NCBI GenBank assembly: GCA_905234365.1
Contig: CAJOHI010000004.1
Location: forward strand, 1 to 51,752
DNA from: an uncultured Selenomonadaceae bacterium
GTDB lineage: Bacteria; Bacillota; Negativicutes; Selenomonadales; Selenomonadaceae
DNA length: 51,752 bases
Reading direction: 5' to 3'
The translations under genes and the position numbers were made by a program. The notes under the pieces are model-generated. The model searched no databases. It saw only the letters and a program-made list of their open reading frames with translations, and had not been told where the DNA came from. Each line of letters starts with the position of its first letter. Within the stretch, counting starts at the first letter, position 1. Shown piece by piece: positions 25,391 to 34,382 of this stretch.

Positions 25391-26199
25391 TTTTTAGTTG
25401 TAATAATGCCGCCGTCAATAAGTTTGGCAACTTTTATAAATTTTATGTGTTGAAATTTTTTTGCTATTATTTCAGCACATTTTTTTACTTCTGTCAAACT
25501 CTTTGATTCGTCAAAAAAAACGCCTATAACTGTGCCGGTATGTGCAACATTCACACTGATAGCGCCAAGTAATTTTGAAAAATTTATAATCTCCTCAAGT
25601 TGGGGTTTAAATAAGATTTTTTGATTTGCTAATGCCGAAGCTGTAGTCATTTCAATATTTAGATTTGCAGGTAATTCCGAAATATAAAAGTTAGTTTGCC
25701 GTTTGAAATTTAAAGTATCAATTTTTCCGCCAAAATCAAAGATTGCAATTTTATAATTTGTCGGCGAATTAAATCTGCACAAAATTTTTCCGTTTACCGG
25801 ATTCATTGCAACAATTCCATTAAAAAAGATACCGTCAGTCGGTTCAATCGAAACTGCCAATTTTAAAATTTCCTCTGCGGTTAATTCAACACCGAAAGCG
25901 AGCGTAACAGCCTTTGCGACAGCGGCAATATCTGCACTTGAAGACGCCATGCCTTTGCCATGTGGTAAATCGGATTTTAATTCAATCCCAAAATTAAAAT
26001 TATCACGTCCGAGATATTTTAAAGTCATTTTCAACATTTTTTGAGACTTAACGCCTAAATTTATTCGACCGTTAAACTCATCAGAAATTGTAACCGTTGT
26101 AAATAAATCAATAGGACATGTTATTAAAAAAGGCTCTGCGTTAAACTCGCCTTGAATGAGTTCACCACATGAGCCAGGTATTTTAACTGTTATTTTCAT
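25387..26199 (-). CDS. GHMP kinase, L-threonine kinase PduX-like
   Basis: A 270-residue GHMP-superfamily kinase. The N-terminus KIPGSCGELIQGEF with ITCPIDLFTTV is the hallmark of the PduX group, which phosphorylates L-threonine to make the aminopropanol-phosphate arm of adenosylcobalamin. The ATP loop reads LPHGKGMASSSADIAA (residues about 85-100). ATG at 26199 is chosen because MKITVKIPGSCGE is the family start; the frame continues upstream into the flagellin gene without coding sense. It stands 28 bp behind flagellin with no terminator, an unusual neighbour. Cobalamin use is supported by mutAB, cbiT and cbiK in this window. PduX is the best guess; a different small-molecule kinase is possible. 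Confidence 0.78.
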   Translation of the reverse strand: MKITVKIPGSCGELIQGEFNAEPFLITCPIDLFTTVTISDEFNGRINLGVKSQKMLKMTLKYLGRDNFNFGIELKSDLPHGKGMASSSADIAAVAKAVTLAFGVELTAEEILKLAVSIEPTDGIFFNGIVAMNPVNGKILCRFNSPTNYKIAIFDFGGKIDTLNFKRQTNFYISELPANLNIEMTTASALANQKILFKPQLEEIINFSKLLGAISVNVAHTGTVIGVFFDESKSLTEVKKCAEIIAKKFQHIKFIKVAKLIDGGIITTKN

Positions 26200-26227
26200 T
26201 GCCAATTTACTCAAAAACTTTTTATAA

Positions 26228-27769
26228 TTACTGCAGTAAGCTGAGAACTGCCGAAGAACTTTGATTTGCCTGTGCCAGCATAGATTGTGCAGCTTGCAGC
26301 AAAACATTATCTTTAGTATAATTTGTCATTTCTTTAGCCATATCTGCATCACGTATAGTTGATTCAGCATTTTGCACATTTTCACTGGAAACTGTTAAAT
26401 TGCTGCTTGTAAACTCAAGTCTTGCTTCGACGGCGCCAATATCCGTTGCCTGGTCAAGTGCTTTCGTGATCGCATTATCAATTACATTTATAGCCGCGTT
26501 TGCAAATTCTTTAGTTGTTACTTTTAATTTAGTTCCTGTTGAGCCTTTCAATCCTAACGCTTCACTTCGCATATCAGTCAATCCGACTTTAATTGCGATA
26601 TTTGACGAAGCGCCGACGTGAAAATGGAAACTGTTGTCATCAGAAATATTTACTTCACGAATTGACAGATTAAATGCGTCAAGTGCAGCATTAGCGGCTT
26701 TTTTAACGTTTCCGTTGCTGTCAGTAATGCTGATATTGACGCCGGCGATTTGTCCACCGCCTGTGCCATAACCAATCGTACTTGCTGTGATTGTAAATCC
26801 GGTTGTACCGTCGGCGGTCGTTACAGCATCACCTGCTGCATTTTTGCCTATCGTTGCGCCATTTTGCACGAGTATAGGACCACTCATAATGCCTGTCTGT
26901 ATAGCTCTGCCGTCTCTAAGACGTTCAATTCGATGACTTTGCAAAAGTGTTCCTGTGATATTATGTTCGTTTGGAATTGCTCCGGGAGTTTGACCCGCCA
27001 ATCTTCCAGGTGCATTTCTATTAGGACCGTCTCTATTAACTCTTGTCTTAAAATTCGCAGTACCAAATACGTTTCCAATTCCAGCATCTCTTGAAACTGC
27101 ATTGAGTGCTACAAATATATCATTCAATATGGCAACGGTACCTGTATTACTGTCGCCAACTTTAAAAGATGTGCTGTAAGTTTTGCCGTTGACGACGAAT
27201 GAAGCCGTAACGCGGTCAGTAGTTTGAATTTCAAGATTGTCGCCGTTTCTTGCTCTCAAAAGTGTAAGTGCGCTGGTTGCTGTCGTCTCTGTAAAGAGTT
27301 GCATATTTGTAAAAGCCGTCTTTGTGCCGTTTTCTGACTTAAAATTCCTTGAACCGTCAACAAGATATTTACCGTTGAAAGTCACAAGAGCATTTTCGTC
27401 AACTTGGTCAATAAATTGGTCTATCTCTTTTTGAATTGTTTGACGTTCGCTGTCGGTGTTAGAATCATTAGCGGCGTCAATCGCCTTCTCTTTGAGAGAT
27501 TTTAAAACGTCGAGTGTCCTTTCCACTGCACCTTCAGCAACTCTCATCATTGACAAATCCGTTTGAGTATTTTGAACACTCTGATCCAAGCTGCGAATTT
27601 GTACTCTCATTTTTTCGCTGATTGAATAACCTGCGGCATCATTTTGAGCAGTATTAATTTTCATTCCGGTTGAAACTTTTGCAAGGCTTTTTGACAGTGA
27701 AGTACTATTTTTATTAAGCGTATTGAGAGTTGTAACGGAATTCATGTTATTTTTAATTACCATTGCCAT
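26228..27769 (-). CDS. Flagellin
   Basis: The filament subunit of the flagellum. The 513-residue protein has the conserved N-terminal D0/D1 region (AMVIKNNMNSVTTLNTLNKN, then LSTG-type KVSTGMKINTAQNDAAGYSIS, about residues 1-165). A Thr/Ser/Gly-rich variable region follows (about 170-410), then the conserved C-terminal D1/D0 helices (AIDKALD-like ITKALDQATDIGAVEARLEF, DADMAKEMTNYTK, ending SSAVLSLLQ). No signal peptide is expected, as export uses the flagellar type III system. ATG at 27769 follows AAGGAGG. No other flagellar gene is in the window. A sigma-A-type promoter lies in the upstream gene; I found no clear sigma-28 site. The variable region could be a target of the OGT-like enzyme at 45443. 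Confidence 0.95.
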   Translation of the reverse strand: MAMVIKNNMNSVTTLNTLNKNSTSLSKSLAKVSTGMKINTAQNDAAGYSISEKMRVQIRSLDQSVQNTQTDLSMMRVAEGAVERTLDVLKSLKEKAIDAANDSNTDSERQTIQKEIDQFIDQVDENALVTFNGKYLVDGSRNFKSENGTKTAFTNMQLFTETTATSALTLLRARNGDNLEIQTTDRVTASFVVNGKTYSTSFKVGDSNTGTVAILNDIFVALNAVSRDAGIGNVFGTANFKTRVNRDGPNRNAPGRLAGQTPGAIPNEHNITGTLLQSHRIERLRDGRAIQTGIMSGPILVQNGATIGKNAAGDAVTTADGTTGFTITASTIGYGTGGGQIAGVNISITDSNGNVKKAANAALDAFNLSIREVNISDDNSFHFHVGASSNIAIKVGLTDMRSEALGLKGSTGTKLKVTTKEFANAAINVIDNAITKALDQATDIGAVEARLEFTSSNLTVSSENVQNAESTIRDADMAKEMTNYTKDNVLLQAAQSMLAQANQSSSAVLSLLQ

Positions 27770-27836
27770 ATGAAGTTCCTCCTTGATACAAAAAAATTTT
27801 TAAAATTCGTTTCTGAAATGACAACTGCTCATCTTA

Positions 27837-29540
27837 TTATAACTTGTTTATATTATAATTGCTGTTTTCTATAATTGCAAGCAAAAAATCATGTTGTTTA
27901 TTTAAAGTTGAGCGGTGTCCGACACTGACTATTGTCAAATTCGGTAATTTTTTACGTAATAATTCATACATTTCTTGCTCACGTGGCTCATCAAGTGCGC
28001 TTGTTGCTTCATCAAGGAATAAAAAATCGGGCTTGGTCAAAAGAACTCTTGCAAATGCCAATCTTTGCTGCTCACCTAATGACAAAATTCGGCTCCAATC
28101 GTCTTCAAGGTCGAGCTTTGAAGTTAATTCCGGCAAATCAACTGTTTTTAACACTTCCGTCAATTTGTCGTCAGATTGAAATTCCGTTGAAGGATATAAC
28201 AACGCTTGTTTTAAAGTTCCGAGCGGCAAATATGGACGTTGAGGCAAAAATAAAACTTTTGAGTCGTTCGGCAATTCAATTTCACCGGAAGCATAAAACC
28301 AAATTCCTGCCAATGTCCTCAATAAGGTTGATTTTCCACAGCCACTTGCTCCAGTCACCAATAATCTTTTCGATTGAGACAGTTCTAAATTCAAATTTTT
28401 AATCAAAATTTTATCGTCAGGCAGTTTAATCGTTAAATTTTCAAGTTTCAAAACTTTTTCTGCTGAAGATTTGCGCTGAACGCCATCTTTAATTTCGACA
28501 GCTTCTTCGATATGTTCGGTAAATCCTGCAAGACGATTGACGACAGCAGCTAAACTTGCGATTGTGTCGTAAGAGTCAACAAAATAACTCAAGGCGTCCT
28601 GCACTCTCCCAAACGCTGAAATTGTTTGCATTAAGCCGCCAAGCTGCATTGCACCGCTAAAATATCTCGGCGCAGCCATTATAAGAGGCACGATAATTGC
28701 TAATTGTGAATAACCGTTGACATAAAAATTTAAATGTTTAGTTTTTGTCATCAATGCCCAAAAATTTTTGATAACACGATTAAATTTATCTTTAAAGCCT
28801 TCAAGCTCTGCTGATTCACCGCGATAAAAAGCAATGGATTCGGAGTTTTCTCTGACTCTCATCATATTAAAACGAAAATCCGCTTCGTACTTTTGCTGGT
28901 CAAAATTCAATCCGATTAATTTTCTACCGACTTTGTGCGCTAAATAAGTTCCGACACCGGAATAAATTAGCGAAAACCAAAACATATAGCCGTAAATTAT
29001 AAATTCAGTGCCGCTTAAATTGAGTGTATATTCGCCGGAAAGTTCCCAAAGTACCACACCAAATGCAGCCAGCGTGGTTATTTGTTTTAAAAATCCAATT
29101 AAAAGCTGCAATGTCAATCCGACAAATTGATTTATATCTTCAGAAATACGCTGATCTGGATTGTCTGTTGCGCCGCCGGTTAATTGCAATCTATAATAAA
29201 TCTGCTTTTCCATCCATGACTTTAAATATTGATTCGTCATCCAGATTCGCCACTTAAGTTGTAACATTTGCCTCAGATAAATTGCATAGACAGCGATTAA
29301 TATATAAGTAAATGCAAGTGCCGTAAATTTTCCAACAAGCGGCCAAAATAAATCTGACTCGTAATTTTGCAGTGAATTGTAAAATTCGTTGTACCAGTTA
29401 TTAATTTGTACAAGAAGATAAACCATTGCAAAATTCAACGCAATGACGACGCTTAACAATCCTCGTGCTTTCCATTTTTCTTCGCTTGACCAATAACCTT
29501 TGAATAAGTTCCAAAAACCTCTAAATAAATTTTGTTTCAA
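27837..29540 (-). CDS. BacA/SbmA-like ABC transporter, fused membrane and ATPase domains
   Basis: A single-chain half transporter. Residues 1-330 form an SbmA/BacA-type (ABC_membrane_2) domain with about six helices and the conserved NWYNEFYNSLQ, WRIWMTNQYLKSW and NPDQRISEDI segments. The rest is an ATPase with Walker A GASGCGKST, signature LSLGEQQR and Walker B FLFLDEATSALDE. Members import peptides, thiazoles or, in the fused mycobacterial protein Rv1819c, vitamin B12. Start TTG at 29540 is preferred (GGAGG 8 nt upstream) over the TTG at 29558, which overlaps the ribosome site. It lies 28 bp behind cbiT and near cbiK and the pduX-like gene, so corrinoid uptake is a reasonable but unproven role. 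Confidence 0.85.
   Translation of the reverse strand: MKQNLFRGFWNLFKGYWSSEEKWKARGLLSVVIALNFAMVYLLVQINNWYNEFYNSLQNYESDLFWPLVGKFTALAFTYILIAVYAIYLRQMLQLKWRIWMTNQYLKSWMEKQIYYRLQLTGGATDNPDQRISEDINQFVGLTLQLLIGFLKQITTLAAFGVVLWELSGEYTLNLSGTEFIIYGYMFWFSLIYSGVGTYLAHKVGRKLIGLNFDQQKYEADFRFNMMRVRENSESIAFYRGESAELEGFKDKFNRVIKNFWALMTKTKHLNFYVNGYSQLAIIVPLIMAAPRYFSGAMQLGGLMQTISAFGRVQDALSYFVDSYDTIASLAAVVNRLAGFTEHIEEAVEIKDGVQRKSSAEKVLKLENLTIKLPDDKILIKNLNLELSQSKRLLVTGASGCGKSTLLRTLAGIWFYASGEIELPNDSKVLFLPQRPYLPLGTLKQALLYPSTEFQSDDKLTEVLKTVDLPELTSKLDLEDDWSRILSLGEQQRLAFARVLLTKPDFLFLDEATSALDEPREQEMYELLRKKLPNLTIVSVGHRSTLNKQHDFLLAIIENSNYNINKL
27852..27880 (-). promoter_or_regulatory. Promoter of flagellin inside the end of the ABC gene
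   Basis: On the minus strand TTGCAA (27880-27875), 17-bp spacer, TATAAT (27857-27852). It lies within the final codons of the upstream ABC gene and would give a leader of about 75 nt. Confidence 0.65.
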
Positions 29541-29568
29541 ACTTTTCACCTCCGGCAAAATAGTTAAA

Positions 29569-30132
29569 TTAATTCTTTACGGCGGTTACAATGTAAATGG
29601 GATTAAGTGCTTTTGCTATATCGTAACTTCCTATTTGTTGAAGATGATTAATTTGCACTTGAATGGCTTCATATGTGTAATTTTTATGATTTTTAAAATA
29701 ATTAATTGCCTCAAAAATCGTTTGTATTGTTATACAATTTATGACGATTCTGCCGCCATTTTTTAATCTTTTATTAACCGTTTCCAAAATGCTTTCCAAA
29801 GAACCGCCACTTCCGCCAATCAGAACGACATCAACTTTATTTATCACTTCTAAACCATTTGGCGCTGTTGCATTGATTATTATTATGTTGTCAACGCCAA
29901 ATTTTTCGGCATTCGCTTCAATCAATTCAACTGCTTTTTCATCTTTTTCGATAGCAAATACTTGACGCGCAATTTTTGCTGCTTCAATCGACAATGAGCC
30001 GGTTCCTGCGCCTATATCAATCACCACATCACCAGATTTAATTTGAGCTTTTGCAAGTGTCAAAATCCTAATTTCCTGCTTAGTCATAGGCACTTCACCG
30101 CGAATAAATTCTTTGTCAGAAATTCCAATCAT
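29569..30132 (-). CDS. cbiT: Precorrin-6B / cobalt-precorrin-6B C15-methyltransferase CbiT
   Basis: SAM-dependent enzyme of corrin-ring synthesis that methylates C15 and decarboxylates the C12 side chain in the anaerobic B12 pathway. Diagnostic segments are GISDKEFIRGEVPMTKQEIR at the N-terminus and VIDIGAGTGSLSIEAA (SAM-binding motif I), then VFAIEKDEKAVELIEAN. At 187 residues it is the stand-alone CbiT, not fused to CbiE. ATG at 30132 is placed by GAGG 8 nt upstream; a GTG at 30141 is possible. The rest of the cbi operon is not adjacent; only cbiK, upstream on the same strand, accompanies it. Confidence 0.92.
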   Translation of the reverse strand: MIGISDKEFIRGEVPMTKQEIRILTLAKAQIKSGDVVIDIGAGTGSLSIEAAKIARQVFAIEKDEKAVELIEANAEKFGVDNIIIINATAPNGLEVINKVDVVLIGGSGGSLESILETVNKRLKNGGRIVINCITIQTIFEAINYFKNHKNYTYEAIQVQINHLQQIGSYDIAKALNPIYIVTAVKN

Positions 30133-30205
30133 TTTGTTCACCTCAAAGATAATAATTATTTATTACAATACAAAAATGTCGGCGATAAAAATCTTAAAAT
30201 TGTAA

Positions 30206-30234
30206 CAGCCGCCTAGTTTTTACCTAGACGACTG
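30206..30234 (-). other. Stable hairpin between cbiK and cbiT
   Basis: On the minus strand CAGTCGTCTAG (30234-30224) pairs with CTAGGCGGCTG (30216-30206) over a 7-nt loop: 11 pairs, of which three are G-U only in the minus-strand RNA. No T-run follows. It could be a processing or attenuation element in the glmM-cbiK-cbiT transcript. Confidence 0.5.
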
Positions 30235-30276
30235 GAATTTTTAAGTTAATTCTATCCGATCGCTAACAAAATACAG

Positions 30277-31053
30277 TTAAAAATTTTGAAGATTATTAAT
30301 TGCATTTGACAATTTTTTTATATAGAGTTGACGAAATTTTTCAAATGTGCCGAGACCTTCTTTACATAATCTGACACTAAAATTTTTTTCAATAAGTCGC
30401 GACTTCCAAGAATTATTGTCGCCCGCAATATCTTCGTTGACATGAACACCGCCGTTAAAAAGTAAAGGTGCCAGCAAAATGCCTTTAACATTTGTTTTAT
30501 TAAGTCGATTAATCACGTTATCAAAATTCGGCGTGTCAGTTGATTCAATAACTCCAATGTGAACTTTTAAATTTTGAGTGTCAGCCAATTTTTGAAGATT
30601 TTCATAAACCGGATTATGTCGGTGAGGTGAGCCGTGACCAATCAAAACAAGTTGCTCATTGCCGATCGTTTTAAAACAATCAACAACGGTTTTAAATGAC
30701 AATTTGTCAAAATCCGTATCACAATTAAGAGTAAATAACGGATTTAAAACTGTGACATTTTTAGAAGCAAACGGCAAAATTTTATTTTCAAATTCTTCAC
30801 CAGGTGTTAAATGCGAAGGTAAAATTATAATTTTCTCAAAGCCGTCTGATTTTAATACAGTAATTTGTTCTTTGATCGACAAAATTTCAACGCCTTGTAA
30901 TTTCAATTTACGTCTTGTGAAATTTGAAGTGTAGGCTTGTCTGACTTCAAATGTCGGAAATGCTATTTTAATTTCGTTCGCCGCTGCGTCAATCGTTCGT
31001 GACCTTATATTTGAATCAACAGCGCCAAAACTCGCAAAGATTATGGCTATCAT
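30277..31053 (-). CDS. cbiK: Anaerobic cobaltochelatase CbiK
   Basis: Inserts cobalt into sirohydrochlorin at the entry of the anaerobic B12 pathway. The 258-residue protein shows the CbiK pattern: FASFGAVDSNIRSRTIDA at the start, VRQAYTS, the metal-site VLIGHGSPHRHNPVYE (first His) and LLAPLLFNGGVHVNEDIAGD (second His and acidic residues) followed by SWKSRL. ATG at 31053 follows AAGGTTAA, which overlaps the glmM stop; the gap to glmM is 4 nt, so they are cotranscribed. No signal peptide is seen, so it is the cytoplasmic form. This is a strong sign that the organism makes its own corrinoids. Confidence 0.93.
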   Translation of the reverse strand: MIAIIFASFGAVDSNIRSRTIDAAANEIKIAFPTFEVRQAYTSNFTRRKLKLQGVEILSIKEQITVLKSDGFEKIIILPSHLTPGEEFENKILPFASKNVTVLNPLFTLNCDTDFDKLSFKTVVDCFKTIGNEQLVLIGHGSPHRHNPVYENLQKLADTQNLKVHIGVIESTDTPNFDNVINRLNKTNVKGILLAPLLFNGGVHVNEDIAGDNNSWKSRLIEKNFSVRLCKEGLGTFEKFRQLYIKKLSNAINNLQNF

Positions 31054-31057
31054 AACT

Positions 31058-32404
31058 TTAACCTTGTACAATATCAATTATATTGACAATTCGCCGACAA
31101 AGTGTCTCTAACTGCTCTTGATTAGGTCCTTCTGCCATGACTCTAATCAAAGGTTCGGTGCCGGAAGCTCTGACTAAAATCCTGCCGCTGTCACCAAGTT
31201 CGTCTTCTGCCGCCTTAATTACCTTTTGCACAACTTCATTTTCGTAAGCAGATTTATTTCTGACTTTAACATTGAGCAGCACTTGAGGATAAGTTGTCAT
31301 AAGTGCATTGAGTTCTGATGCTTTTTTATTTGAGCGCCTCATTGCCGTTAAAACTTGTAAAGCCGTAATTAAACCGTCACCTGTCGTGCTGAAGTCCGTA
31401 AAAATTATATGACCGGATTGTTCGCCGCCAAGTTTGTAACCATTTTTAAGCATGTTTTCAAGGACATAGCGATCGCCAACTTTAGTAATTTCAAATTTGC
31501 CGCCAAGATTTTGAATTGCTTGTCGAAAACCTATATTTGCCATAACCGTTGTGACAACAGTATTATTCGGCAAGTTATCAGCCTTAATCATATCCGTCGC
31601 ACAAATTACTAAAATATGGTCGCCGTCAATAATTCGTCCTTCTTCGTCAACACATAAACATCTATCCGCGTCGCCATCATGAGCAATTCCAATATCAGCA
31701 TGATTTTTGATAACTTCGCGCTGTAAATTTTCAATATGAGTTGAGCCGCAATTATCGTTGATGTTGACACCGTTAGGCATTGTTCCAAAAGTTATAACTT
31801 CTGCACCAAGTTTTTGCAAAATTTCCGGCATTGCCTCATAAGCAGCTCCGTTTGCACAGTCAAGTACAATTTTCATTCCGTCAAGTCGCTGATTAGTGGT
31901 GTTAAGGACGAATTTAACATAATCTTCAACTAAATTATGGCGGTATTCAACGTGACAAAGTTTATTATCAGTCGGACGCGGAAAATCATCATTTTTTTCA
32001 ATCTTTTGTACAATCGCCTCAATTTCGTCTTCTACTGCATCAGGCAATTTGTAACCGTCGCCGCCAAAAAATTTAATTCCGTTGTCATAAAAAGGATTAT
32101 GTGAAGCTGAAATTACAATGCCGGCTTTCGTTTCCAATTTTTTTGCAAGATAAGCCACCGCAGGTGTCGGAATAATTCCTGCAACGATTGCACGACCGCC
32201 GGCACTGCAAATACCGGCAATTAAAGCTGATTCCAACATTTCGCCGGAAACACGAGTATCACGACCTATTAATACAGTCGGTGTGTTTTTTGACTCTTTG
32301 CCAAAATAAATAGTCGCAGCGCGACCGAGTTTGTAAGCTAATTCCGGCGTAAGTTCAGCATTTGCTCTGCCTCTAACACCGTCAGTTCCAAAAAGTCTGG
32401 ACAT
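31058..32404 (-). CDS. glmM: Phosphoglucosamine mutase
   Basis: Converts glucosamine-6-phosphate to glucosamine-1-phosphate for UDP-GlcNAc synthesis (peptidoglycan, LPS). The 448-residue protein begins SRLFGTDGVRGRAN, has the phosphoserine loop ISASHNP (Ser101), the metal loop DGDADRC, the sugar loop GGEQSGH and the phosphate loop RASGTEPLIRV. ATG at 32404 follows GGAGGAGAATTC; the longer frame (ATG-like start at 32425) includes the ribosome site. It has its own promoter at 32511-32539 and leads into cbiK. Confidence 0.96.
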   Translation of the reverse strand: MSRLFGTDGVRGRANAELTPELAYKLGRAATIYFGKESKNTPTVLIGRDTRVSGEMLESALIAGICSAGGRAIVAGIIPTPAVAYLAKKLETKAGIVISASHNPFYDNGIKFFGGDGYKLPDAVEDEIEAIVQKIEKNDDFPRPTDNKLCHVEYRHNLVEDYVKFVLNTTNQRLDGMKIVLDCANGAAYEAMPEILQKLGAEVITFGTMPNGVNINDNCGSTHIENLQREVIKNHADIGIAHDGDADRCLCVDEEGRIIDGDHILVICATDMIKADNLPNNTVVTTVMANIGFRQAIQNLGGKFEITKVGDRYVLENMLKNGYKLGGEQSGHIIFTDFSTTGDGLITALQVLTAMRRSNKKASELNALMTTYPQVLLNVKVRNKSAYENEVVQKVIKAAEDELGDSGRILVRASGTEPLIRVMAEGPNQEQLETLCRRIVNIIDIVQG

Positions 32405-32510
32405 GAATTCTCCTCCAATATTCATTTTGAAAAAATTATATCATCAATCATATTGATAATAAGCAAAAATTTTTAAATATGTCATAACTCATAAATTCAA
32501 TTCCAGAACT

Positions 32511-32539
32511 ATTTTAAATGTATTATAGAGAAGTGTCAA
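32511..32539 (-). promoter_or_regulatory. Promoter of glmM-cbiK
   Basis: Minus strand TTGACA (32539-32534), 17-bp spacer, TAAAAT (32516-32511), just after the tsf terminator. Confidence 0.7.
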
Positions 32540-32556
32540 CTTAATTATGACTAAAG

Positions 32557-32583
32557 CAAAAAAAATCTCCATATTTCAGGAGA
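32557..32583 (-). terminator. Terminator of rpsB-tsf
   Basis: Minus strand TCTCC (32583-32579) and GGAGA (32570-32566) around an 8-nt loop, followed by eight T residues. Confidence 0.85.
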
Positions 32584-32599
32584 ATGCATAATCAATTAT

Positions 32600-33469
32600 T
32601 TATTTAATCTGAGCTGCAACTTCCGCTGCAAAATCTTCCTTCTTTTTCTCAATGCCTTCGCCAAGCTGATAACGAGTAAAGCGAACTGCCTTAACGTCCT
32701 TCAAAACGTCCTTAACGGTCTTTTCGCTGTCCTTAACAAAGACTTGCTCAATAAGGCAAACTTCTTTGTAGAACTTATTAATACGACCTTCAACCATTTT
32801 GTCAACGATTTTTTCAGGCTTGCCTTCCTCAAGAGCCTGCTTGCGAAGAACTTCTTTTTCGTGCTCTAAATCTTCAGTAGCAACGCCGGTTCTATCGACT
32901 GCCAAAGGTGATGAAGCTGCAATTTGCATAGCAATATCTTTGCCAAGTTGCTCATCTCCGCCGGAAAGTTCGACGAGGACACCGATTTTACCACCCATAT
33001 GAATATAACTTGTAATTTTGCCTTGTGATTCATAGCGAACGAAACGACGGATAGAAATTTTTTCGCCGATTGTTGCAGTTGCGTCAGTTACAAGGTCTTC
33101 AACCGTTTTAGCACCGATTTTGCTGGCGTTGAGTTCGTCAAGGTCCTTCGGAGCCGTCTCTGCGATATGTTCAACGATTTTCTTTTCAAGTGCTCTGAAG
33201 TTTTCGTTATTTGCCGTGAAGTCGGTTTCGCAGTTAATTTCGACAAGTACACCTACTTTTGAATCCTTAGAAACATAAGCAGCAACAGCGCCTTCAGCAG
33301 CAATACGACCGGACTTTTTAGCAGCTTTCATAATGCCTTTTTCGCGAAGCCAATCTACCGCAGCTTTTTCATCGCCGTTGGTTGCTGCCAATGCCTTTTT
33401 GCAATCCATCATACCTGCGCCGGTTCTCTCTCTCAAGTCCTTAACCATTGCAGCCGTAATTTGTGCCAT
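32600..33469 (-). CDS. tsf: Translation elongation factor Ts
   Basis: Nucleotide-exchange factor for EF-Tu. The 289-residue protein carries the N-terminal UBA-like segment ([19 protein letters not shown]), then [25 protein letters not shown] (the core contact motif with EF-Tu), GKIGVLVEL and the C-terminal [17 protein letters not shown] at 33469 follows AGGAGGATTTT. It lies 30 bp after rpsB, in the usual rpsB-tsf operon. pyrH and frr, which often follow, are absent here; the operon ends at a strong terminator. Confidence 0.97.
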   Translation of the reverse strand: MAQITAAMVKDLRERTGAGMMDCKKALAATNGDEKAAVDWLREKGIMKAAKKSGRIAAEGAVAAYVSKDSKVGVLVEINCETDFTANNENFRALEKKIVEHIAETAPKDLDELNASKIGAKTVEDLVTDATATIGEKISIRRFVRYESQGKITSYIHMGGKIGVLVELSGGDEQLGKDIAMQIAASSPLAVDRTGVATEDLEHEKEVLRKQALEEGKPEKIVDKMVEGRINKFYKEVCLIEQVFVKDSEKTVKDVLKDVKAVRFTRYQLGEGIEKKKEDFAAEVAAQIK

Positions 33470-33499
33470 ATATAAAATCCTCCTAAAATTTCCAGCTAA

Positions 33500-34216
33500 T
33501 TAAGCGTCTTCTTGATTTTCTTCGGAAGTATCCAAACCTTGACGACCTTCCATAACCGCATCTGCCATTCTTGCAGTAATGAGTTTTACGGCACGAATCG
33601 CATCATCATTGCCAGGTATAACGTAGTCAATTTCATCTGGATCACAGTTAGTATCGACAATAGCAACGATTGGTACGCCAAGTTTGCGAGCTTCAGCGAT
33701 AGCGATTCTCTCTTTGCGCGGATCAACAACAAAGAGTGCTCCAGGCATTTTGTTCATTTCTTTGATACCGCCGAGATACTTTTCAAGACGTGACATCTCA
33801 TGACGCAGCTGCATGACCTCTTTTTTGGTAAGTACGTCAAATGTACCGTCTGCCTCCATAGCTTCGAGTTCTTTGAGGCGACCAATGCGCTTTTGAATTG
33901 TTTGGAAGTTGGTAAGCATGCCGCCGAGCCAACGTTCATTGACAAAGAATTGACCGGCGCGAACAGCTTCTTCCTTGACGGCTTCTTGAGCCTGTTTTTT
34001 TGTGCCGACAAAGAGAATCATTTTACCTTCTTCGGCGACGCTGCGAATAAAATTGTAAGCCTCGTCTACCTTCTTAACGGTTTTCTGCAAGTCGATAATG
34101 TAAATACCGTTGCGTTCAGTGAAGATGTACTTAGCCATTTTTGGATTCCAGCGACGAGTTTGATGTCCGAAATGGACGCCTGCTTCCAACAGTTGTTTCA
34201 TTGAAATTACTGCCAT
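33500..34216 (-). CDS. rpsB: Ribosomal protein S2
   Basis: 30S subunit protein uS2. The start [25 protein letters not shown] and the segments [32 protein letters not shown] and [13 protein letters not shown] are diagnostic. ATG at 34216 (238 residues) lies 8 nt after AGGAGG; the longer frame to a TTG at 34246 overlaps the leader. The leader from the promoter at 34324 is about 100 nt and contains G+C-rich inverted segments around 34280-34310, which could serve S2 feedback control as in other bacteria, though no known motif is recognised. Confidence 0.97.
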   Translation of the reverse strand: MAVISMKQLLEAGVHFGHQTRRWNPKMAKYIFTERNGIYIIDLQKTVKKVDEAYNFIRSVAEEGKMILFVGTKKQAQEAVKEEAVRAGQFFVNERWLGGMLTNFQTIQKRIGRLKELEAMEADGTFDVLTKKEVMQLRHEMSRLEKYLGGIKEMNKMPGALFVVDPRKERIAIAEARKLGVPIVAIVDTNCDPDEIDYVIPGNDDAIRAVKLITARMADAVMEGRQGLDTSEENQEDA

Positions 34217-34323
34217 TGATATATCCTCCTGTTTACTTTCGTGCAACGTTTTAAATTTGCCTTAGTCACTCCTTAAGAAGCACAGGACAGGCACGGCTGC
34301 ACGTGTTTTTAATAACGCGAGAA

Positions 34324-34352
34324 ATTATAACATAATACAAAATTAATTGCAA
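34324..34352 (-). promoter_or_regulatory. Promoter of rpsB-tsf
   Basis: Minus strand TTGCAA (34352-34347), 17-bp spacer, TATAAT (34329-34324). Confidence 0.75.
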
Positions 34353-34382
34353 GTTTTTTTTAATGCTGCATATTTTTAACCA

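Noticed and set aside
27770..27900. Sigma-28 promoter for flagellin
   Set aside because: No TAAA-N15-GCCGATAA-like pair was seen; a sigma-A-type promoter fits better.
27932..28402. A 156-codon plus-strand open frame across the ATPase part of the ABC gene
   Set aside because: Antisense shadow of a well-supported ATPase domain; no family resemblance.
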